In this document: positions 53,134 to 62,440 of the stretch, in pieces
How the letters are laid out: every line of letters starts with the position of its first letter
Numbering within the stretch: position 1 is the stretch's first letter
Source of the DNA: Psychrobacter proteolyticus
GTDB lineage: Bacteria; Pseudomonadota; Gammaproteobacteria; Pseudomonadales; Moraxellaceae
Assembly: GCF_003350005.1 (NCBI RefSeq)
Contig: NZ_QLKS01000001.1
Span: 415,946-479,945 of the forward strand
Direction of reading: 5' to 3'
Length of the DNA: 64,000 nt
Made by a program: the position numbers and the translations under genes
Notes under the pieces: generated by a model
Seen by the model: the letters and a program-made list of their open reading frames with translations, nothing else
What the model was told of the DNA's origin: nothing
Database searches by the model: none

Positions 53134-54272
53134 AAAATATCCATCTCATTAAGCATTGTTCGGTTGACGGCATGCACATCGAACTTCTTTTCTACTAATT
53201 GGCGCGAAGCCTTGCCCATTTGTGAAATAAGCTCTGGACTCACAATAAACCGTTCCATAGCAGCAGCTAACTCGTCAACCTCTTTAACAGGCACTAAATA
53301 GCCGTTATAGCTATTAATCACGGTCTCACGGCAGCCTGGCGCATCAGTGGTAATAATGGGTCGCCCCATTGCCATGGCTTCTAGCACAGTTCGCGGAGTG
53401 CCTTCACGATAAGAAGGCAATACATAAACTGAGCTGGCTGCAATAGCAGGCTTTACGTCGCTCAGCTTACCCCAAAAGGTAAATAATCGCTCATTAACCC
53501 AGCTGTCTAACTCTTGCTGCTCAATAGCATCAGGGTTGTCATCTATCCATCCAACCAAATCAAACTGGGCTTGTGGGTATTTGGTCTTGATCAGCCGAGC
53601 TGCATTAGCATACTCTCTTACCCCTTTATCCCCCAGTAGACGCGCTATTAGTAGAAATTTAAACAATGGCTTGTCATCAGCAATAGGAAAGGGTTGTAAG
53701 CTATATTCTGATACATCCACCCCTGACCCATTCACAACCTTGGTCGCTGCAGTAGACTTTAAGATACCCATAGATTTAAATAATGCTTCGTCATCAGGGT
53801 TTTGAAAAAATACTTTATGAGTCGAGGCTAGCGCTACTGAATAAAGCTTATGCATTAGTTTTTGCAGATTAGATTTTTTATAATCTGCTCCATCCGCTCC
53901 TTGAAAGGCATAACCCAAACCTGTAATCAGCGCAAAACGATGTGGAACACCAGCCAGTTTAGCCGCTATTGACCCATATATCACTGGTTTAATAGTGTAA
54001 GCCAGCATATAGTCAGGCTTGATCTCTCTCATTAAGCTATACAAAGCTAATAAAGTCTTGGCGTCTGCAGCCGGATTGGTACCTGTACGCTGCATGGGTA
54101 TGTCATGCACAACATAGCCCAAACTTGTTAAACTATCACGCTCCTCTGGATAGTCGTCAAAGTCAGGGGCTGCGATATGGATCTCGAAATCAGCTTGTTG
54201 AATAGCAGCTATAAGATCACCACGGAATTTTAGAATAGAGGCTGGATAGCTGGCTATGATTAAGAATTTCAT
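53130..54272 (-). CDS. Glycosyltransferase family 4 (PglA-like)
   Basis: A 380-residue GT-B glycosyltransferase of family GT4. It has NPAADAKTLLALYSLMREIKPDYMLAYTIKPVIYGSIAAKLAG in the N-terminal domain and, in the C-terminal domain, the E-x7-E element in YREGTPRTVLEAMAMGRPIITTDAPGCRE. It probably adds the second sugar to the lipid-linked unit, as PglA does after PglC, given the overlapping genes. The nucleotide sugar used is not visible. No membrane segment is present, so it should be a peripheral cytoplasmic enzyme. Confidence 0.9.
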   Translation of the reverse strand: MKFLIIASYPASILKFRGDLIAAIQQADFEIHIAAPDFDDYPEERDSLTSLGYVVHDIPMQRTGTNPAADAKTLLALYSLMREIKPDYMLAYTIKPVIYGSIAAKLAGVPHRFALITGLGYAFQGADGADYKKSNLQKLMHKLYSVALASTHKVFFQNPDDEALFKSMGILKSTAATKVVNGSGVDVSEYSLQPFPIADDKPLFKFLLIARLLGDKGVREYANAARLIKTKYPQAQFDLVGWIDDNPDAIEQQELDSWVNERLFTFWGKLSDVKPAIAASSVYVLPSYREGTPRTVLEAMAMGRPIITTDAPGCRETVINSYNGYLVPVKEVDELAAAMERFIVSPELISQMGKASRQLVEKKFDVHAVNRTMLNEMDIL

Positions 54273-54304
54273 TAGTTATTGTAACCTTAACATCTAAAAT
54301 CGAT

Positions 54305-55441
54305 TTAATATTCCGAATAATTTCTATTTTTACCTACTAGAGAAATTAATAAGAATATAAGTATTGGGGCGAACATCCATTTTTGACGTATTGCTATACC
54401 TAGATTAGCAGTAGTCATAGCTAAAACTATCCATGCTATTATCACGTATACCCACATAAACTTACGATTTTCAGTGAAGCTTTTCCGTTTTTTCTTAATT
54501 AATGCATATGAACCTATGACAAATAAATAGAGCAAAATCAGATTGTCTACTGCTGCTGCTAAAGCAGTTACAGAACGAGCTTCAAAAATGATTGGGCGAA
54601 ACATATAGGTAAATAACTGCATAGGTAAACTCATATTGGCAATATCTACACCACCACCACCATCCATGTTATACGATTGACGATTCTCAACATAAGTTAT
54701 CAGAGACTCAGAGCTACTTAAGTCTGATACTCCAGCATACTCCAAGGCAAAAGGTACCATTACAGCTGCACCAGCAATAGCCACTGCTCCTAAAGAAAAG
54801 CGTTTAAGAGGACTGCTTTTTGTATCAAACATCACTGACATAGCCAATGCTATTATCATCATACCTGCCATATGTGGACGAACAATAAGCATTAAAAATA
54901 CAGCTAACACCATAAGCCATACACGTTTATTAAGCTGCAGAGCTGCCCATAATGCTAAACCCATTGCCAAAAATGAAATGGCGTCTTTACCAATAGCCGA
55001 CGACCAAAAGCTAACTGAAGGCAAGAATATAATTAAGGTTGCCAATTTCTTCAAAAATTTACTTTTGTACTTAGTTGCCTGTTTCAAAGAGCCATCAAAA
55101 GCGAGTAGCCCTATCGAACCTAAGATATTAAAGAATAAGAAGCAACTTACTATCCCAAATCCTAACCCTTGTACCAGTAAACTAGTAATAGAAATTACAA
55201 AAGAAGTGCCAAAACTAAAGTCAAAACGCCCTGTAGTAGCGACATTGTAATACATTAGTGAATCTGCACCATTTGCTTGAGCATAAAAAAAATAAACGAA
55301 GCAGAATACTGTATGCCATATATATATTAACAGGGCGCGCTTATTTTTTAATCCTAGGTAACTACTAATTCTAGCTATGAGTATATAACCTAATAAGAAA
55401 ACTATAAAGGCACTAATTATTGACCATGAGCTTTCGAACAT
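54305..55441 (-). CDS. wzy: Polytopic membrane protein, probable polymerase (Wzy/EpsG type)
   Basis: A 378-residue protein with about ten membrane helices. The best-conserved part is ANGADSLMYYNVA and FLPSVSFWSSAIGKDAISFLAMGL, followed by LMLIVRPHMAGMMIIALAMS, which resembles EpsG-type and O-antigen polymerases with Arg residues in periplasmic loops. In a Wzx-containing cluster this should be the polymerase that joins repeat units. Sequence divergence is the rule in this group, so the call rests on topology, these loops and position. The gene is AT-rich compared with its downstream neighbours. Confidence 0.75.
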   Translation of the reverse strand: MFESSWSIISAFIVFLLGYILIARISSYLGLKNKRALLIYIWHTVFCFVYFFYAQANGADSLMYYNVATTGRFDFSFGTSFVISITSLLVQGLGFGIVSCFLFFNILGSIGLLAFDGSLKQATKYKSKFLKKLATLIIFLPSVSFWSSAIGKDAISFLAMGLALWAALQLNKRVWLMVLAVFLMLIVRPHMAGMMIIALAMSVMFDTKSSPLKRFSLGAVAIAGAAVMVPFALEYAGVSDLSSSESLITYVENRQSYNMDGGGGVDIANMSLPMQLFTYMFRPIIFEARSVTALAAAVDNLILLYLFVIGSYALIKKKRKSFTENRKFMWVYVIIAWIVLAMTTANLGIAIRQKWMFAPILIFLLISLVGKNRNYSEY

Positions 55442-55491
55442 AAATATTCACTTTATAATTACATATTAATAAGGCTAACCGAGGAATACCT

Positions 55492-56328
55492 TTATAGATA
55501 TATTCTCATGTATACCTTCATACGAAGCATAGCCTCTCTAGGTTTTAAAGAAACAAGCGAATAAAGAAAATGTTTGTAAAAAATTGAGAATAAATATTTA
55601 TTCAGAGATTTAGATCTCACAACCTCGTTATTTTTTGAAAAATAAACTAGAGGGAAAGGTACGCTGTTTTTCCTCGAATTCCTAGAGTGGTCTGCTTCTT
55701 GATGTACAATCGACAAATAACTCATATCGCAAGCAACCTCACCTTTTAGTGCCAACCTAATCCAAACGTAAATATCTTCACCTGCAACAACACCTTCTGG
55801 AAATCCATCAAAACTGATTAAAGACTGTTTTTTCACACATACTTTCGAACTATTAGCTATACTACCTTTAGATGATCCTTCAAAGAAGTCTTCAACATAT
55901 CCTCGATGAGAATCAGGCAACCCGTGTTTAGGTTTTATTAATTTCGAACCTTCTTTTTGTGTCATATGCGCTAAAGAATATAAATTTGCATTAGGATAAT
56001 CTTCTATCAGTGCCACCATTTTATTCAAAAAACCAGGCTTCCATTCATCATCAGCATCTAAAAAACAAACATAATCCGATATTGATATTTCAACACCTTT
56101 ATTTCTAGCAACCGATACACCTTGATTAGATTGGTTGATCAATTTAATAATGCCAGAATCGATTTCACTTTGATAAGAATTTTCAATAATGTTTACTGAT
56201 TCATCTATAGAACCATCATTTACTACAATCACCTCATAATTTGTAAAGTCTTGAGATAAAATTGAATCAATACAACGGCATATTGAGTATGATTTATTAT
56301 ATAAAGGCACGACTATAGAAAAGAACAA
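55492..56328 (-). CDS. Glycosyltransferase family 2
   Basis: A 278-residue GT-A fold glycosyltransferase of family 2. It starts with IVVPLYNKSYSICRCIDSILSQDFTNYEVIVVNDGS (UDP-binding), then VCFLDADDEW with the DxD motif, and GEDIYVWIRLALKGEVA with the catalytic acid. The C-terminal 60 residues are basic and may touch the membrane. It adds one sugar to the repeat unit. Base composition is AT-rich. It is one of three probable sugar-adding enzymes of the cluster besides the initiating one. Confidence 0.88.
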   Translation of the reverse strand: MFFSIVVPLYNKSYSICRCIDSILSQDFTNYEVIVVNDGSIDESVNIIENSYQSEIDSGIIKLINQSNQGVSVARNKGVEISISDYVCFLDADDEWKPGFLNKMVALIEDYPNANLYSLAHMTQKEGSKLIKPKHGLPDSHRGYVEDFFEGSSKGSIANSSKVCVKKQSLISFDGFPEGVVAGEDIYVWIRLALKGEVACDMSYLSIVHQEADHSRNSRKNSVPFPLVYFSKNNEVVRSKSLNKYLFSIFYKHFLYSLVSLKPREAMLRMKVYMRIYL

Positions 56329-56369
56329 ACTCTTCTCCCTAATTTAATTAAAACCCTAGAAAAAATCTT

Positions 56370-57224
56370 TCACATACTAAAATAATAATTAATAGCTTCA
56401 TACAACCTGCTATATTCTAGGCTTGTAGATACTTTTGATATACTCTCAGCAGCGACTAAATCAGAGGTTTGTCTGCAGTGATGTACACTTAACTGTGGGT
56501 TGGTCATAACAGAATAGTAATCATTAAACTTAAAGCTACCTCCTTTCACATTATCACTGAAACCTACCCAAGTATTTGGGACATTCATAGCGTCAGAGAA
56601 AATTAATCCATGTAAGGAAGAAGATAGAACTTTGTCACATTTCAGTATCTGCTTACAAACTTCTTTATAATTTTTCTTAATATCGATTATTAAATAATTA
56701 GGATTATTTTTGAGAATTTTATTCACGACCTTTAAGTCTATAAAATGTGGAATCACTCCAATTAAACCTGTATTACTATATTGATCAGACCTTGGTGTTA
56801 TAACTTCCTTTACGAGAAGTCCAGGATCAGCTTTGAACTTAAACTCAATGCTAGTATCATATGCTAGCAAGCTTTGAGCAGTTAGGTCACCTCTTACGCC
56901 AATTACACTATCATAATCAATTTTTTTTAATGACTGCTCTTTAGATATAAATCCAGCTCCTAAAATCACACTGTTCTTATTAGATTTTGCAAGAATACTT
57001 CCACAAAACAAAGCATGTTTTCTTTTACCACCATAATATAGCCTAGTTTTCTTATGGAAAAAATCTTCTATGAAATCACTATTGAAAGAATCTCCTGCAT
57101 TTTTTTCTAGGCAATAATTCAATAAAGGTCCTCTTTGAAAATAACCAAGAAACGCCGTTGAGTAACACTTAGTCTTTATTGAAATGTAATTATTTATTTT
57201 AGAAAAATTATTATAGATGCTCAT
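56370..57224 (-). CDS. Polysaccharide pyruvyl transferase family protein
   Basis: A 284-residue protein of the polysaccharide pyruvyl transferase family (PF04230 type), which adds a ketal-linked pyruvate to a sugar from phosphoenolpyruvate. The family core is seen in GAGFISKEQSL, VIGVRGDLTAQSLL (with the strictly conserved R-x-D) and LSSSLHGLIFSDAMNVPNTWVGFSDN, the SSSLHG motif being the mark of the family. Length fits. It would make the polymer acidic. Very AT-rich. Confidence 0.82.
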   Translation of the reverse strand: MSIYNNFSKINNYISIKTKCYSTAFLGYFQRGPLLNYCLEKNAGDSFNSDFIEDFFHKKTRLYYGGKRKHALFCGSILAKSNKNSVILGAGFISKEQSLKKIDYDSVIGVRGDLTAQSLLAYDTSIEFKFKADPGLLVKEVITPRSDQYSNTGLIGVIPHFIDLKVVNKILKNNPNYLIIDIKKNYKEVCKQILKCDKVLSSSLHGLIFSDAMNVPNTWVGFSDNVKGGSFKFNDYYSVMTNPQLSVHHCRQTSDLVAAESISKVSTSLEYSRLYEAINYYFSM

Positions 57225-57252
57225 ATCAAACCTTAAATAGATGTTTTATACT

Positions 57253-58128
57253 TTAAAGAAAATTTTTTAGTAATTTATATTTTTCTTGGATACTTATTTT
57301 TTCTTTTAAAATGAAACTTAGGGTTTTTCGCGTGAGCGCATAATAAAAGTAAAGTGTTAAGTCTGGAGGAAGGATTTTTCTTAGGGCTCTATTTCTCGTT
57401 AAAAAAGACTCGAAATTTTTTACTCTATGGTCAGTAGATTTTTGATATGCTTCAGACCATGATCCTGAGTGCATTGATCTATATACTGAGTAATAATAAG
57501 GCAAGTAACCTGCTCCCCCTTTATAAGAACCTAGGATCTGGATAGTAGAATGCCATAGGTTTTCTGAAAAGAAGTCGGGATGACTGGTAAAAAAATCTGT
57601 AAAACAGTCTTTTCTTGCCATAATAGAGGCCATTGGCATAAATCCTGAACTAGATTTTATAACACTTTTTGCATCTAGAGTTTCAAATTTTTCACCGTAG
57701 AACCCATAACGTAGATCCTTTAACTGATTGTTAATTAGTGTATAACTAGGATGAAAGCAGATATTAACATTTCTATTTCTTTCTAAATAATCGACTTGCT
57801 CTTGTAGTTTTTTATCAGAAATCCAATAGTCATCACCTTCGCAGAAAGCTATATACTTGCCTTTCGCTTCCAGTATTAAATCAAAAAAAACAGTCTTTCC
57901 TTTAGAGAAAGTATTTTCTTGTGGCAATATTACTTTAATAAGATCAGGGTACTGTAGTTTAAATTTATTGACAATTTGTGTTGTAGAATCAGTGGAACAG
58001 TCATCGAAAATAATGACTTCAAATTTAAAATTGGTTTTCTGATTTATGAAAGAGCTTATTGCTTCTTCAATATATAGTTCATGATTATATGTTAAGCAAC
58101 ATATAGATACCAGAGTTTGCGATTCCAT
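57253..58128 (-). CDS. Glycosyltransferase family 2
   Basis: A 291-residue GT-A enzyme. VSICCLTYNHELYIEEAISSFINQKTNFKFEVIIFDDCSTD is the nucleotide-binding start, and YIAFCEGDDYWISDKKLQEQV has the DD metal site and the acceptor-side element. It belongs to the family 2 branch common in capsule and O-antigen loci, often adding a hexose or deoxysugar. A possible acceptor or donor cannot be told. AT-rich. Behind it 160 bp of spacer precede the flippase. Confidence 0.88.
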   Translation of the reverse strand: MESQTLVSICCLTYNHELYIEEAISSFINQKTNFKFEVIIFDDCSTDSTTQIVNKFKLQYPDLIKVILPQENTFSKGKTVFFDLILEAKGKYIAFCEGDDYWISDKKLQEQVDYLERNRNVNICFHPSYTLINNQLKDLRYGFYGEKFETLDAKSVIKSSSGFMPMASIMARKDCFTDFFTSHPDFFSENLWHSTIQILGSYKGGAGYLPYYYSVYRSMHSGSWSEAYQKSTDHRVKNFESFLTRNRALRKILPPDLTLYFYYALTRKTLSFILKEKISIQEKYKLLKNFL

Positions 58129-58288
58129 ATTTGTTTATTCCTGTATTTATATTTACTTGTAAAAAGAGGTCTCAATAACTATTAGAACCACTTATGTAAT
58201 TCACAATTTTACAGTTATTATGGAATAACGATGTAGATAAGGAAGATTTTCCAGTTGACCCATCTAAAATGTGAAGCGTGAAACATTT

Positions 58289-59818
58289 TTACTTTAACTT
58301 ACTAAGAAGATCTTTTTTATAGATTAATTTTTTTCTCACACCTCTAAAGACATTACGAGAGCTAAATATGGATATCACTATGCTTAATAGACTTAAAATT
58401 GATATTTTAAGTATTATTATGAGTCTTGACTCCTCAAGGGTTAACCAACTTGAGAATAATGCAATAAAAATATAAACTGATATTAAGCTAGGTAAGAAGG
58501 ACTTAAACCATTCAATGTTTATTCTTGGCTCTATCTTAATATGAACATAACTTACCCAAAATACTAAATAAATGGCTTGGGTTATTAACCATACCCAACC
58601 CGCCCCAACACCGCCATAATTAATAGCTGCCCAAATAATCATAGGGATAAGAGTTAAGACAAGAATTATATTTCCTATTAAATGATACTTGAGGTTTCCT
58701 TTAGTATATTGAAGATAATATGGAAAAGCAGATAGTGCTAATAAGGCATTTCCTAAAGCGTATAGTGTCAGAATGGGGGCTGCATTTTTAGCAAGGTCTA
58801 TGTCATTTGTCCAAGCAAATAGAAAGGGCTCTGCTACTCCAGCAAGAACTATTCCTGCCGTAACGACGACCACTGATACAAACTGAGTACTATTTAAGTA
58901 TATTTTTCTAATTTCCTCAAATTTCTTTTCTGCTTGTAATTTTGCCATTCTTGGCATTATTGAACCACTAATAGGTGCACTAATTTGTAATACACCTGCA
59001 GATACTAGAACTGCTAAACTAAAATAGCCATATTCAGAAAGAGTTAGAATGCCTGATAAAACAAACTTATCAAGTTGAGTTATTATAATCCATACCGAGG
59101 ATGTAAAAGCAACAGAGAGAGCAAACCCTATAATAGGTCGAATAGGTTTTAGTGACCAGCCAATATTTTCATTAGTATTAAGTCTAGGCAATAAGCGATA
59201 GCTCTTAAGGCTGTATAAACTGAACTCTAGCAACGCCACAAAAAGCTGATAAACGAAAAAGCTTCTAACAGTAAAACCGAAATAATACATATAGACTAAT
59301 ACTAAAGGGAATCTAAGCGTAGCAATTAAGCTGTTTACAACACTTAACCACACTATCTTTTCGAACCCTGATATTACTCCACGGAATAGTCCCGTCATCC
59401 ATCGTAAACACACGGAGATGGCCATTATTTGTACTGCAAAAAGTACATCACTTGGCGTAAGGTTCTCAATCTTCAACCAATCAGAAACTATTTTTTTGCT
59501 TAAAATAAGAAGTATTAAACCTCCTAGTACAGCAATAAAAATAAAGATTATATTTAAAGCACGAAATAGACGGCGAAAGTCTAGCTTACTTAGACTGCCA
59601 CCATTATACTGCGCAGTTTGTCTACTAATAGTAGGTCTCAACCCAAAATCCAGTAAAGCAAATACACCTTGAAGCATGGCAAAGAACCCTACTAATCCAT
59701 AGGCTTCAGCTCCCATATATTTAATATAAAAAGGCAATATGAATATACTAATAAATATTATATACACTTGACTAATATAGCTAGATAATATATTAATTTT
59801 AAGACTAGGTGTTTTCAT
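58289..59818 (-). CDS. wzx: Oligosaccharide flippase Wzx
   Basis: A 509-residue membrane protein with twelve or more helices, of the polysaccharide-transporter (MOP/MATE-like) superfamily. It opens with LSSYISQVYIIFISIFILPFYIKYMGAEAYGLVGFFAMLQGVFALLDFGLRPTISRQTAQY, the typical Wzx N-terminus, and later has ISAPISGSIMPRMAKL. It moves the undecaprenyl-linked repeat unit across the inner membrane. Together with the polymerase-like gene it defines a Wzx/Wzy-dependent pathway. Strongly AT-rich. Confidence 0.93.
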   Translation of the reverse strand: MKTPSLKINILSSYISQVYIIFISIFILPFYIKYMGAEAYGLVGFFAMLQGVFALLDFGLRPTISRQTAQYNGGSLSKLDFRRLFRALNIIFIFIAVLGGLILLILSKKIVSDWLKIENLTPSDVLFAVQIMAISVCLRWMTGLFRGVISGFEKIVWLSVVNSLIATLRFPLVLVYMYYFGFTVRSFFVYQLFVALLEFSLYSLKSYRLLPRLNTNENIGWSLKPIRPIIGFALSVAFTSSVWIIITQLDKFVLSGILTLSEYGYFSLAVLVSAGVLQISAPISGSIMPRMAKLQAEKKFEEIRKIYLNSTQFVSVVVVTAGIVLAGVAEPFLFAWTNDIDLAKNAAPILTLYALGNALLALSAFPYYLQYTKGNLKYHLIGNIILVLTLIPMIIWAAINYGGVGAGWVWLITQAIYLVFWVSYVHIKIEPRINIEWFKSFLPSLISVYIFIALFSSWLTLEESRLIIILKISILSLLSIVISIFSSRNVFRGVRKKLIYKKDLLSKLK

Positions 59819-59917
59819 AAAACCTTAACATGACTATAATATACATAATAACTATGCTTTTATAACTACTATAAAGTAGTTATAGAAAGATAAAATGTGT
59901 CTTTTTAGCGTAATCCA

Positions 59918-60490
59918 CTAATCTTTTTTAAGAGAAAGGTAATAGCTTTTTTCCAACTCAAGTAAATCTCTTTTTCTTTCTTTTATTTTTTTGGCCGGTG
60001 TACCCATATAGATACCAAACTCATCACAGTCTTTGGTTACTAAACTTAAAGCGCCAATAGCGACACCTTCTTTGATAACAATATTCGGTAATATAACCGT
60101 TCCTGAACCTACTATCGAATGCTTACCAATCGTGACGGGGCCATTTGTTACATTCGTAAATTCAACAGGTATAGTAGGACCTGTCATGAACATGCCACTA
60201 TAATCGTCATTGCTACTATAGACTGAGACTCTTGAAGAAAGTCCCACAAAATCTTCCAGTATTACTTTTCCAGTCCCTATTATACTGACTCCAATTGCAA
60301 TATGTACATGTTGACCTATTTCAATACCACCTTCACCAGCTGATAAAACACAGAAGTCATCAATACGTGTGTTGCTTCCAATACTTATATTTTTACAGTT
60401 ATAATAAGAAGCTTTATCTGAAAGAAGAGTGTTTTCGCCGACAGATCTAAAGCCCATAGATGCTATTTGCTCTTTGCCTAAAAAAGCCAT
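59918..60490 (-). CDS. Acetyltransferase (VioB/FdtC-like), probable Qui4N N-acetyltransferase
   Basis: A 190-residue left-handed beta-helix acetyltransferase. Repeats include NISIGSNTRIDDFCVLSAGEGGIEIGQHVHIAIGVSIIG and GPVTIGKHSIVGSGTVILPNIVIKEGVAIGALSLVTKDC, with the helical C-terminus YMGTPAKKIKERKRDLLELEK. It lies 1 bp behind the VioA/FdtB-like aminotransferase, which itself stands next to rmlA and rmlB, so it most likely acetylates the 4-amino-sugar nucleotide. VioB-like would give dTDP-Qui4NAc, and FdtC-like would need a ketoisomerase FdtA that is not seen. It resembles the other acetyltransferase of the cluster (52005-52541) in plan. Confidence 0.82.
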   Translation of the reverse strand: MAFLGKEQIASMGFRSVGENTLLSDKASYYNCKNISIGSNTRIDDFCVLSAGEGGIEIGQHVHIAIGVSIIGTGKVILEDFVGLSSRVSVYSSNDDYSGMFMTGPTIPVEFTNVTNGPVTIGKHSIVGSGTVILPNIVIKEGVAIGALSLVTKDCDEFGIYMGTPAKKIKERKRDLLELEKSYYLSLKKD

Positions 60491-60491
60491 A

Positions 60492-61562
60492 TTAGTTAGT
60501 CTCCATTATGTTTAATATTTTTTGAACATCATCAAGTTTTAGATTCGGATATATAGGTAAACACAAAATTCGACTAGCTATGTTTCTCGAGTTATTACAA
60601 ATCTGTTTACTATCTAGATAAGGCAACGTATCTAGACTTGGATAAAAATATCTTCTAGGTAATATATCATTTTCTTTAAGCTTGGCTTCAATTTTGAGTA
60701 ACTGCTCTTCGCTATCAAAGAGTATTGGTGCATAAGCGCAGTTATTTTTACCATGTTCACTCCACTGCTGCATTTCGACTATATTGGATAACTTATTGGT
60801 ATAATCTTGCCAAATATCTTCACGTCGCTGTCTAATCGTATCTATTTCATCGAGTACACATAAACCCATGGCAGCCTCAAACTCGTTCATTTTGGCATTG
60901 GTACCCACTGAATCAATAGTTGTGGGACTTTCAATACCAAAATTAATCATCAACCTGATTTTTTTGGCTAGCTCATCATCACTAGTGATAACTGCACCAC
61001 CTTCAATAGTATGAAAGAGTTTAGTGGAGTGAAAGCTAAGTGTACTAATATCACCAAAATTTAGAACACTTTGATTTTTATATTCTGAACCAAAAGCATG
61101 AGCAGCATCATAAATAACCTTAAGATTATGCTTGTCAGCAATAGCCTGTATTTCTTCGATATTGCAAGGATTACCGAATACATGTACCGGTACGATAGCA
61201 CTAGTACTAGGGGTTATCTGTGCTTCTATCTGACCAGGATCTATATTGAAAGTTCGCGGATTGATATCGGCAAAGATAGGCTTCAAACCTTCCCAGGCTA
61301 GCGTGCTGGTTGTTGCAATAAAACTAAAAGGCGTCGTAATTACTTCGCCTTTCAGATCTAAAGCCTTATAAGCAAGCTGCAAAGCAAACGAACCATTAGC
61401 TACAAGGATTATATTTTTAACCCCTAAATATTCTGCCAGCCTACCTTCTAACTCTTGCAATAGACTACCATTATTAGTTAGCCAACCACTTTGAAAGATT
61501 CGGTCAATATAAGACTGATATTTTTCTTTATTGGGTAAATATGCTTTAGTAACAGGTATCAT
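60492..61562 (-). CDS. VioA/FdtB-like dTDP-sugar aminotransferase
   Basis: A 356-residue PLP aminotransferase of the DegT family. It has PVTKAYLPNKEKYQSYIDRIFQSGWLTNNG, VANGSFALQLAYKAL, GNPCNIEEIQAIADKHNLKVIYDAAHAFGSEYKN (Asp of the PLP site) and LSFHSTKLFHTIEGGAVITSDD with the catalytic Lys. NAKMNEFEAAMGLCVLDEIDTIRQRRE is the usual second half. The SFH-T/S-TK-FHT-EGGA signature points to the VioA/FdtB/QdtB group that aminates dTDP-4-keto or 3-keto-6-deoxyglucose. Without a ketoisomerase in the cluster the 4-amino product is more likely (inference). It lies 2 bp after rmlA. Confidence 0.88.
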   Translation of the reverse strand: MIPVTKAYLPNKEKYQSYIDRIFQSGWLTNNGSLLQELEGRLAEYLGVKNIILVANGSFALQLAYKALDLKGEVITTPFSFIATTSTLAWEGLKPIFADINPRTFNIDPGQIEAQITPSTSAIVPVHVFGNPCNIEEIQAIADKHNLKVIYDAAHAFGSEYKNQSVLNFGDISTLSFHSTKLFHTIEGGAVITSDDELAKKIRLMINFGIESPTTIDSVGTNAKMNEFEAAMGLCVLDEIDTIRQRREDIWQDYTNKLSNIVEMQQWSEHGKNNCAYAPILFDSEEQLLKIEAKLKENDILPRRYFYPSLDTLPYLDSKQICNNSRNIASRILCLPIYPNLKLDDVQKILNIMETN

Positions 61563-61564
61563 AA

Positions 61565-62440
61565 TTATGATTCTTTCGTTAAATCTATTAAATACTGACC
61601 ATACGCATTTTTGCTCATCGATTGGCCAATTTCAGCCACCTGCTGTTTGGTCAGCCAACCGTTATTAAGAGCAATTTCTTCTAAGCAAGCCACTTTGTAA
61701 CCTTGACGCTTTTCAATGGTCTCTACAAATTGTGCAGCTTCTAGCAGGCTCTCATGCGTGCCCGTATCTAACCAAGCAAAACCACGACCTAGTAGTTCCA
61801 CACTTAGATCACCACGCTCCATATACATCTGATTGACCGTAGTAATCTCAACTTCACCTCGTTCAGAAGGCTTGACCTTCTTTGCAATCTCTATGACATC
61901 ATTATCATAGAAATATAAACCAGTTACTGCATAATTAGATTTAGGTTTGTTAGGTTTCTCTTCTATCGAAATGGCGCGCTTATTTTCGTCAAATGCCACT
62001 ACACCAAAGCGCTCTGGATCTTTAACTTGGTAGCCGAAGACAGTTGCACCTTTTTGACGATTGACAGCCTGACGAAGTAACGGAGTAAATCCTTGACCAT
62101 AAAATATATTATCACCGAGCACTAAGCAGACATTACTATTACCAATAAACTCTTCACCAATAATAAATGCTTGCGCCAACCCATCTGGGCTTGGTTGAAC
62201 GGCATAACTGATATCAAGGCCAAGCTCGCCACCATCACCGAGTAAGCGTTTAAAACCCTCTATGTCTTCAGGTGTGCTAATGATAAGCACCTCACGGATC
62301 CCAGCGAGCATCAAGACAGATAGCGGATAATAAATCATCGGTTTATCATAAATAGGTAGCAGCTGCTTAGAAACACCCTTTGTAATAGGATAAAGACGTG
62401 TTCCCGAACCACCCGCTAAAATAATGCCTTTTGTATTCAT
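61565..62440 (-). CDS. rmlA: Glucose-1-phosphate thymidylyltransferase RmlA
   Basis: A 291-residue nucleotidyltransferase making dTDP-glucose from glucose-1-phosphate and dTTP. The signature [32 protein letters not shown] is at residues 10-41. [11 protein letters not shown] holds the metal Asp, then [29 protein letters not shown]. The length (291) is that of RmlA. Its ATG overlaps the TAA of rmlB by one base, so the two are translationally coupled. It feeds RmlB. Confidence 0.96.
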   Translation of the reverse strand: MNTKGIILAGGSGTRLYPITKGVSKQLLPIYDKPMIYYPLSVLMLAGIREVLIISTPEDIEGFKRLLGDGGELGLDISYAVQPSPDGLAQAFIIGEEFIGNSNVCLVLGDNIFYGQGFTPLLRQAVNRQKGATVFGYQVKDPERFGVVAFDENKRAISIEEKPNKPKSNYAVTGLYFYDNDVIEIAKKVKPSERGEVEITTVNQMYMERGDLSVELLGRGFAWLDTGTHESLLEAAQFVETIEKRQGYKVACLEEIALNNGWLTKQQVAEIGQSMSKNAYGQYLIDLTKES

